A DNA stretch of 64,000 nt from Anomaloglossus baeobatrachus (lineage: Eukaryota; Chordata; Amphibia; Anura; Aromobatidae): the NCBI RefSeq assembly GCF_048569485.1, contig NC_134353.1:530441008-530505007 (forward strand), written 5' to 3'. The notes beneath the pieces were generated by a model that was given only the letters and a program-made list of their open reading frames with translations, searched no databases and was not told where the DNA came from. The translations under genes and the position numbers were made by a program. Position 1 is the first letter of the stretch. Each line of letters begins with the position of its first letter. Shown here one piece after another: positions 56,111 to 64,000 of the stretch.

Positions 56111-56872
56111 CCGGTTTTTTTTTTGCCGTATGCAATGAAATGGAAATGAAAGCGAAAGTGACCTCATGGACCGGCATCATGCTAGTAGTGATATAGGCAT
56201 GCTGCGATATTTGACAGCATGACCAAAATGTCATTTAGCCAAAGGAAAAAGTGCTCAAGGGTTTTCACAAAAATCTATAGTAACTATATTTTATTGCAGA
56301 GTATTATTATTTGCGCACTATTTATTGCATGGCGCTTTACAGTGCAGATAAGGAGATAGAGAGACCTCTATCTTCCTTACACATTTATCTATAAGCGGTG
56401 AGGAACATGTCACATCTCTGTGTCACCATTGTGCATGTGAGGTGATTACTGTGTCAGATGAGAGAAGCAGGATCTCTTCTCTGTTATTTCCAATGCTGAG
56501 AGGTCAGTGCTGGGCAGAATACTGACAGCCAATGAGTGTGCAGAGGGCGAGCAGGGGGCGGGGCTGGATAGTGAGGCCAGGCAGTGCCAGCTCTGACTGA
56601 AGTTTGGCAACCAAGAATACAGGAAGTTATCATGTTTGGTTGAGCTCAGCTGCAGGTAAACAGAGCTGCAGAGAATAAAGGGATAATTCAAGAGGAACAA
56701 AAGTCAGAAAACAAAACAATGTAGGGGTCATTTATATTACAATACAGCACAGATTAGCTTAAATTTTTTTTCGAGTGCATGTCAGACAACTCCTTTAAGT
56801 TTGAGGGACAAATATCCACAGGGCTTCTGGAACTGAATACCAAGCACCAGTAGTCCGCTTTTAAAAATAAAA
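56111..56872. other. no gene seen
   Basis: Nothing recognisable between the W repeat and the presumed LINE start. Confidence 0.35.
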
Positions 56873-57741
56873 AATGCAGGGTCACTTCCGGGAGGCGGAG
56901 CTACGAGGTAGCTGCTTTTATCATGAGCTCCTGCAGCAGCCTAGGCCAAAAACGTTATCCAGGCCCATCCTAACATCTCAAGGCTGCAGGGATAAGGCCA
57001 GGACAAGGGGCGCACATCAGGCCCGGCTCTCCTGATACTCCGGAGGTGAAAGGTGTATGCTGCACCACAAAGAAAGGAGTGCTCTGACACAAAGCACCAG
57101 GCTGTGGGCTGTGCTGCACAGAGGAACGCTGCCCATCCTCCCTGCTCCCCCTGCAGCTGTGCCACTGCAAACGGAAAGCACCCGGGACCTGGTAAGAGAG
57201 GGGTTAAATATCAGGCACTAACATCCAAAAGGAGACAGGGAAGGGGACTGAAGTGCTTCCAGCGGCAGCCATAGTTTTCAGTGAACTCTCACACACTCCC
57301 CTCCCTGCCTCAGAAGAAATAGTGAAACACTGAGCAGCAGCAAGCTCAGCAAACAGGACTGCACGCTGTGTTTACCTGTCACACAGAGCTCCGTGGACAG
57401 GCCCAACGTCTGAGATACTGTGAGTGAGGAGGGAGCTGAGAGCCCCTGGAGACATTCGGCTGTGAGAGCAGGTCAGGAGATAAACAGGGGGCTGTGAAGG
57501 GGGCAGATACATCCCTGCAGGTCTCATCTTAAATGGCTGCTGCACAAGGTCTGTAATCTGCAACAGTAAACAGAGGCAGATAAGCCTGAAGTGCATCACA
57601 GCTCAACTTGATTAACCCCTACTTCACCACTTCACCAGCACTGACAGTATAGAAGAGGGTGAAAAACAAAAAGTGGGATCAGTCATCTGGCCTGCCTCCT
57701 GCCCTTCTGACTGGTCTTTTTCAAGTAACATCTATACACTC

Positions 57742-60700
57742 TCAATAATATGTGGAAGTGCGGCACTCCAACAAAATTAATGGTGCCTGGATAGGGTCCA
57801 ACCCCTATATCAACAAATCCAAAAATCCAGCACTCATATATGATTTTGAAAGAAAAAAAATTCTTTATTGGAACAAGCAGTTGTGTATGCTGTGTAATAT
57901 TTCGGTCAAACGACCTTCATCAGATTACACTGTGACAGAAAATAAAAGAGAAAAATGCTATATATGAATATCACTATTAGCATAAATAAACACATATGTA
58001 TTGACGTATAATCTCATAACATATTATGTCACAAAACAGTTCAAAAAACAAAATCTGATGGACTCTCAGAATATTCAGACATACAAATATATATATAAAG
58101 AGAATAATATATGTCAGAGAAAAAGCGGGGGGCTGCATCACGGGCAAATGTAATTCACTCTTTTGCTATCATGTCAATATAAATCCTATGAATGAAGAAA
58201 AATAAGACATAAGTAGCTATCATAGAAACTGAGTACTGTGCAGAAAAGATATGAATGAAAATACCATAAAGACTTAGTTAAAAAAGGTTCCCATCATAGA
58301 TAGCATAGATCCAAAAAAAATGTAAAGGAGAATAAAGGAATGCACTTACCAACGTTTTGGAATAGTGGAAAATAGGATATAGATGAAACACTGCCCGTCC
58401 GGGTCTGTGGTGCCCATGTCCTATCAGCCTGACGTCTGGGATTTAAATAGACCGCCTAATAAGGTAGTGGGCGTGTGGGTACTGATTAACGTAACGTCAC
58501 TTCCGGTCTAACAACAGGAAGTGACAGTGCTGGGTGGCAATATGTAAACGGCCTGGTTGGCAAACAATTGCAAGTTAGGAGGCACAAAAAACCACCGGTT
58601 AAGTACTAGATGTTTTGTCTGAATTATAAGTATAAACGATAATGGGTGGGAATTAGTAGTTTTAATAGAGGGATGAGATAAAGTAGTGGGCATATAGATA
58701 CTAATAGCATAACGTCACTTCCTGTTTCACTTACAGGAAGTGACGATGCTGGATGGCAATATGTAAACGGCCTGGTTGGCAAACAATTGCATGTGTGGAA
58801 GCACAAAAAAACACCGACTAAGTACTAGATGTTATGTCTGAAGTATAAATATAAACGATCGTGGGAAGGATTTAGTAATTTTAATAGTGAACTTGTGATG
58901 TATGTCATATGTAAATAGACTGCATAATAAGGTGAATCTAGTAGTAAATAAAGGAAGTAACAGTACTAAGTGGCAGTATATAAACCTTCACAAGCGTGGA
59001 AGCGCTTGAAACCTGTGACCAAGTACTTAGATGTGGAATATATATCTATAGATATAGAAATATGAACAACATAGATAAGAAATGAGAAGGAATTTACTAT
59101 TTATGAGGGGAACCAAATATAAAAAATACAAACATTAAACAAAATATGCAAAAAAACGTAAGGGATAGGAAAAAAGTTTTGTTTAAGGGGTAGAAGGGAA
59201 GGAAAATCGGGAAACGGGAATGGTGCTCTTTAATAAGATAAGAAATACTATAAAGAAGATCGAAAAAAGAAAAAAAGAATTTTTTTGGAAAGATAAAAAT
59301 TCAAGAGGATGGAAAAGAAGAGGGAACAGGGAAAGGAGGAATCAAAAGAAAAGATAGAACGGAAAAAGAGGGGAAAAGAAAAAAAGGGGGGGAGGGGGAA
59401 AGGAAAGGGAAAGAATAAGGAAAAATTTATGAAAAATTTATGAGTGTGGAAGGGATAGGAAAAAGGGGGAGCAGGAGAGAGGTTAAGGAATACCTATACG
59501 AATGGACCATCTTCTGGACTATATTCAGTTTCTCTGCTAAGAAAAAGGAAGAAAAAGAAAAAATGAATGTAGATAACTATAGAAAAATAGAGGTAACAAA
59601 ATCTCGATTAAGACCTTTTGGTTCCAGTGTCTGAAGTGTAAAGATCCAATACGCCTCCCTCTGTTTTAGGGTTTTAACCCTATCACCTCCCCTTCTGTGT
59701 GGAAGAACCTGTTCTAGAACTTGGAACCGTAACTGGCTCACACTGTGGCCCTGTTTATGAAAATGAAATGGGAGTGGTAATGTCAATCTCTCACACCTTA
59801 TTGTAGACTTATGTTGTGATATACGTTCCTTGACTGACTGTGTTGTTTCACCCACATATAGTAGCCCACAAGGGCATTTGATAACGTAAACCACAAATGA
59901 GGTATCACAAGTAAAAAAACCTCTTATTGGGTAACCCCGACCACTGCTTCCACACATGCAATTGTTTGCCAACCAGGCCGTTTACATATTGCCATCCAGC
60001 ATCGTCACTTCCTGTAAGTGAAACAGGAAGTGACGTTATGCTATTAGTATCTATATGCCCACTACTTTATCTCATCCCTCTATTAAAACTACTAATTCCC
60101 ACCCATTATCGTTTATACTTATAATTCAGACAAAACATCTAGTACTTAACCGGTGTTTTTTTGTGCCTCCTTACTTGCAATTGTTTGCCAACCAGGCCGT
60201 TTACATATTGCCACCCAGCACTGTCACTTCCTGTTGTTAGACCGGAAGTGACGTTACGTTAATCAGTACCCACACGCCCACTACCTTATTAGGCGGTCTA
60301 TTTAAATCTCAGACGTCAGGCTGATAGGACATGGGCACCACAGACCCGGACGGGCAGTGTTTCATCTATATCCTATTTTCCACTATTCCAAAACGTTGGT
60401 AAGTGCATTCCTTTATTCTCCTTTACATTTTTTTCGGATCTATGCTATCTATGATGGGAACCTTTTTTAACTAAGTCTTTATGGTATTTTCATTCATATC
60501 TTTTCTGCACAGTACTCAGTTTCTATGATAGCTACTTATGTCTTATTTTTCTTCATTCATAGGATTTATATTGACATGATAGCAAAAGAGTGAATTACAT
60601 TTGCCCGTGATGCAGCCCCCCGCTTTTTCTCTGACATATATTATTCTCTTTATATATATATTTGTATGTCTGAATATTCTGAGAGTCCATCAGATTTTGT

Positions 60701-60952
60701 TTTTTGAACTGTTTTGTGACATAATATGTTATGAGATTATACGTCAATACATATGTGTTTATTTATGCTAATAGTGATATTCATATATAGCATTTTTCTC
60801 TTTTATTTTCTGTCACAGTGTAATCTGATGAAGGTCGTTTGACCGAAATATTACACAGCATACACAACTGTTTGTTCCAATAAAGAACTGCTTGTTCCAA
60901 TAAAGAATTTTTTTCTTTCAAAATCATATATGAGTGCTGGATTTTTGGATTT
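57742..60952 (-). mobile_element. Penelope-like element arranged as a foldback
   Basis: Flanked by a 12-bp direct repeat ATCTATACACTC (57730-57741 and 60953-60964). Two long inverted arms, about 57816-58805 and 59945-60952, enclose a centre of about 1.1 kb. The arms share 'aaatattacacagcatacac' and 'gtttgccaaccaggccgtt', and both have an inner near-duplicate of about 230 bp. The endonuclease frame lies at 59577-59972. No reverse transcriptase is present. Inserted in the LINE 5' region. Confidence 0.8.
59577..59972 (-). CDS. GIY-YIG endonuclease fragment of Penelope-like element
   Basis: 131 open codons. TSFVVYVIKCPCGLLYVGET is the GIY-YIG core with the two-Cys insert of Penelope-like elements. 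The conserved Arg (VKERISQHKS), His (FHFHKQGH) and the end GDRVKTLKQREAYWIFTLQT follow, with ...GLNRDF. In intact elements this domain sits behind a reverse transcriptase; here the upstream side runs straight into the right inverted arm, so only the C-terminal part was kept. The frame is uninterrupted, which suggests a fairly recent insertion. Confidence 0.85.
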   Translation of the reverse strand: MANNCMCGSSGRGYPIRGFFTCDTSFVVYVIKCPCGLLYVGETTQSVKERISQHKSTIRCERLTLPLPFHFHKQGHSVSQLRFQVLEQVLPHRRGGDRVKTLKQREAYWIFTLQTLEPKGLNRDFVTSIFL

Positions 60953-61082
60953 ATCTATACACTCATACACAGCGTGGAAATAATTGTGAAACAGCCAAGT
61001 TTACCACACAGATGTAATTAAGCTTATGTTATTGTGACGTCACCACAGTCTCTAAAGAAGCTCCATATTTACAGTTCTTACT

Positions 61083-61953
61083 ATGGATAAATTTGTGGGT
61101 AAGAGCAATGCCACACAACCAAGTAAAGGAATTAGACCGCAAAGACGAAACCAAAATGCACCCCCATCACCAGGGGCTTCCCCTGAGGCAACTACAGACC
61201 CACCCCAGGCCACTGCTAAGGCCATCACGGATCTCTTGATGCCGGTGATTGATGGGCGGCTGGCAGCCTTCCAGTCTTCATTAGACGTTATAGTCACCCA
61301 AGTTAATGCCCAGGGTTCAAGGCTAACAGATGTGGAGCAGAGGGTCTCTGACATGGAGGACTCTGTAAAGGAAATTTCAGAGATGCTGCAGACCAGGAAT
61401 AAGGACATTGCTGTATTGCTGGACAAGGTAGATGATCTTGAAAACAGGTCCAGACGCAATCATTTAAGGTTGGTGGGCGTCCCTGAATCGGTTCGGCAAG
61501 CTGATCTACTGAAACTCACTTCAGAATGGCTACCAGGAGCTTTGAAATTGGATCTAAAGTCGGGGCCAATTGCTATTGAAAGGGCCCACAGAGTGGGCCC
61601 ACCTCGAAATGATGGAGAGGTCAGACCCAGACAAGTAATTTTTAAGGTCCTGGACTTCCAAGATAAGATCAGATTGCTGACAGCATTTAGAAAAAAATCG
61701 CTCACTTACCTACAATAACTCTAAACTGCTTTTGTTCCAAGATTACTCAGCAGCCTTGACAACAAGACGCAAAGCCTTCAATCCAGTATGCAAACTATTG
61801 GCGGAAAAAAATATTCGCTTCAGTCTACTATATCCTGCTGTTCTACGCTTCACTACAGGGGGAAAGAATTGGACTTTTGAAGATCCTAAGTTGGCTTTAA
61901 ATTACCTTCTTCAGGAAAATGGAGCTTCGCCAGCAGTCAACACAGACACTTAA
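61083..61953 (+). pseudogene. LINE ORF1 (L1/Tx1 RNA-binding protein), frameshifted
   Basis: Frame 61083-61718 encodes a basic, Pro-rich N terminus, a coiled coil (about residues 60-125: VEQRVSDMEDSVKEI, VLLDKVDDLENRSRRNHLRL) and the RRM-like part of L1 ORF1 (GPIAIERAHRVGPP, PRQVIFKVLDFQDK). A frameshift at about 61695-61715 moves the C-terminal domain (FQDYSAALTTRRKAFNPVC, IRFSLLYPAVLRF) to the frame ending at 61953. In the family the protein binds LINE RNA as a trimer. Start ATG at 61083 follows the 5' region. Confidence 0.85.
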
Positions 61954-62216
61954 ATCGGAGACGTCACTGTGCTACAGTTCTGATGTTCATTCTGTTTTTC
62001 CTTTTTTTTTTCAGTGTCAGGACTGCCAGAGAGGCAGGTGACATTGCCATTAGATTAAGGTTTTTGTTTAGATGGGAAGGGGTTAGGGGGCCCTGCGTGC
62101 GTACCTTCAGTTTAGCTCTCATATGAGTTGTCGCGTTTACTCGCTGGGATGGACGAGGGAACCCAAATAGGTTGTTTATAATTTTACAATTAATTCCTCC
62201 TTCTGGAATAGGATAA

Positions 62217-63221
62217 ATGACTAACACAGAGAGCACAAATGTGTCCACGATTAAATCGCTGTATTGGTGCTCCTGGAATATTAACGGGTTAAACTCTCCT
62301 ATTAAGAGGAAAAAAGTTTTAAATTATCTACATCGTTTAAATTGCCATATTGTCTTCTTACAGGAAACACACTGGATGAAGGGCAATCACCCATTTCTTC
62401 ACAGCAGAAAATATGCCGTATGCGCAGAAGCATCATTTACGAGAAAACAAAGAGGGGTAGCTATATTGATCAATAAGCATATTAGTCATGAAGTTCTGGA
62501 GGTTTCAGAGGACCCTATGGGGAGATTATTATTGGTGAAAGTGAAGATAGAGGGCACTATCTACAACTTAGCAAACATATATGCACCAAATATTCCTGAT
62601 CCACAGTTCAGAGCCAGATTGATCGAAAGTATCACAGGTTGGGATATGACTAATTTAATTGTAGGCGGAGATTTCAATGAGGCTCATGATGGAATTTTAG
62701 ACAGGTCAAGTCCCCAGCCATCTCCTCTATTGGCGCTCCATAGTGGTTTGCAATATCTCGTCAATCAATTGGGACTAATAGACACATGGCGCATGCAGCA
62801 CCCAATAGATAAAGATTATACATTTTATTCACATGTCCATGACTTACATACACGGATTGACTATTGGCTACTAAGCCCAGCACTGATGCCACATTTACTT
62901 TCCTCCAACATCCTAGACATCTGTATTTCGGATCATGCACCGGTTACTTTTAATTTGTTATTATCTACCACAATACTACGGGAAAGAAGGTGGAGGTTTC
63001 CTTCATATTTATATCAATCTGAGGATTTCAAAGCTTCTTTACAAAACTACTGGAGCTTTTATGAGAATGATAATCACGAGCATAGTGGGGACGCTGGTTT
63101 GTATTGGGCTGCCTCCAAGGCAGTAGTAAGAGGTCAGATAATATCATATGTCAGCCATAAGAGAAAAAAAGCTCCTGGAACAAACTATATCTGCACAAAA
63201 ACTTCTCACGCAGGCATATAA
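62217..63221 (+). pseudogene. LINE ORF2, endonuclease part
   Basis: Begins 263 bp after ORF1. The APE-type endonuclease has its conserved blocks in order: WNINGL (Asn), FLQETH (Glu), NIYAPN, GGDFNEAHD (Asp/Asn), HTRIDYWLLS and SDHAPV (Asp/His). All catalytic residues are visible. The true frame leaves this one near 63169 in a run of A residues, and the rest of this frame to 63221 is out of frame. Confidence 0.9.
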
Positions 63222-64000
63222 AGATTTTAAAAATAACAACACGGATGCGACAAAACAACATTTCTTGGAGGCCAAGGAGGCAGCGGACACCTTGGCCCAT
63301 GAGATGGCACTTAGTAACCTGGACTACCAGAAACATAAATACTTTAAATGGGGCAACAAACCTGGGAAATTACTAGCTTCTTTAACCAAACCCTTTAGAA
63401 CCACCACTAGAATCCACAAAATTAAAAAGAAAGATGGTACCATGGTAACAAAAGATGAGGAAATAGTGGAGGAGTTCAGGGCATTCTTTGGCTCGCTGTA
63501 TGAGGCGGAACCGAGGGAGGTGGACGGGGAAGCTGATTTTATCCATGGTACCATAGCGCCCATCTTGACAGAGGAACAAAGAGTAGTACTAAACGCCCCT
63601 ATAAATATTTCAGAAATAGTAGAAACTATTGGCACTCTTAAACTAGCCAAAAGCCCAGGGCCCGACGGATTTAGTAACGAATATTATAAGATCTTGGGAG
63701 CCTCTATCGGTGCTCATCTATGTGCAGTGTATAATAAGATAGTCACAGATAGAATAATTCCCGACAGGTTCAATGAGGCAAACATTATAGTATTACCTAA
63801 GCCAGGAAAAGACCCACTACAGGTGGAGGGATACAGACCCATCTCATTACTCAACTCTGATTTTAAAATCTTTACTAAAATACTAGCTGGTAGATTACAA
63901 CAAGTGATTCCAGATCTTATTCTGCCCTTCCAAACGGGATTCGTGCACGGGAAATCCATCACCTATAACATCAGGACGGCTATTGGGGCTATCTCTTATA
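63169..64000 (+). pseudogene. LINE ORF2, reverse transcriptase part (runs off window)
   Basis: The frame is shifted by one base from 62217-63168 and stays open to the end of the window. It shows the L1/Tx1 reverse transcriptase start: LKLAKSPGPDGFSNEYYK, ANIIVLPKPGKDP, GYRPISLLNSDFKILTKIL, PFQTGFVHGKS. The catalytic YADD box would lie past position 64000. Confidence 0.88.

Larger units (their letters stand above)
56873..64000 (+). mobile_element. Tx1/L1-type LINE, 5' region split by a Penelope-like foldback
   Basis: The presumed 5' region starts near 56875 (CTTCCGGGAGGCGGAGC) and runs to 57741, is broken by the insertion at 57742-60952, and continues from 60953. ORF1 is 61083-61953 in two frames; ORF2 is 62217 to the window end in two frames. 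The 3' end lies outside, so target duplications cannot be checked. The 5' boundary is a guess from sequence texture. The frameshifts show that this copy is inactive. Confidence 0.75.

Overview
The window looks like a piece of a large, repeat-rich frog (anuran) genome. Its one recognisable host gene is a perilipin-2 (plin2)-like gene on the minus strand. The surrounding repeats fit Anura: Tc1, PIF/Harbinger-type MITEs, piggyBac-like TTAA elements, DIRS, Penelope-like elements, Tx1/L1 LINEs and several LTR families. The species cannot be told from the sequence alone.

Layout. 1-1.69 kb: dispersed repeat and unrecognised DNA. 1.69-9.3 kb: an old gag-pro LTR fossil on the plus strand. It is bordered by one TTAA-flanked element and interrupted by a second in opposite orientation (which carries a solo LTR) and by another solo LTR. 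9.5-11.1 kb: a decayed Tc1 element. 11.4-13.8 kb: an LTR fragment split by a non-autonomous hAT element (8-bp target duplication) that contains a solo LTR and a 34-bp minisatellite. 13.8-19.5 kb: a minus-strand DIRS fossil split by two MITEs. 19.5-20.2 kb: a Penelope-like endonuclease fragment. 20.7-24.5 kb: MITEs, two of them abutting, one holding a solo LTR.

25.4-37.2 kb holds two young, complete-looking LTR elements of one family, 1.4 kb apart. Each has a single uninterrupted ORF of about 680-690 codons and no pol. The ORF has a helical N-terminal part, an alanine-rich repeat region, and near its C terminus a clear cold-shock domain (RNP1 and RNP2 both visible). I know of no LTR element with this layout. 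It is the best candidate here for an undescribed system; one idea is that the cold-shock domain replaces the zinc-knuckle RNA-binding part of Gag.

37.9-40.5 kb: a MITE and a composite Tc1. 41.3-52.8 kb: plin2, with seven coding exons found by homology and splice signals. They give a 410-codon frame that contains one in-frame TAA at about codon 177. The 7.2-kb intron between coding exons 5 and 6 holds MITEs, a foldback and a long AT-rich palindrome. 54.2-56.1 kb: a dispersed repeat split by a solo LTR. 56.9 kb to the window end: a Tx1/L1-type LINE whose 5' region is split by a 3.2-kb Penelope-like foldback with a 12-bp target duplication; the LINE runs off the window in its reverse transcriptase.

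All family names come from motifs, termini and target duplications read by eye. No database search was run.
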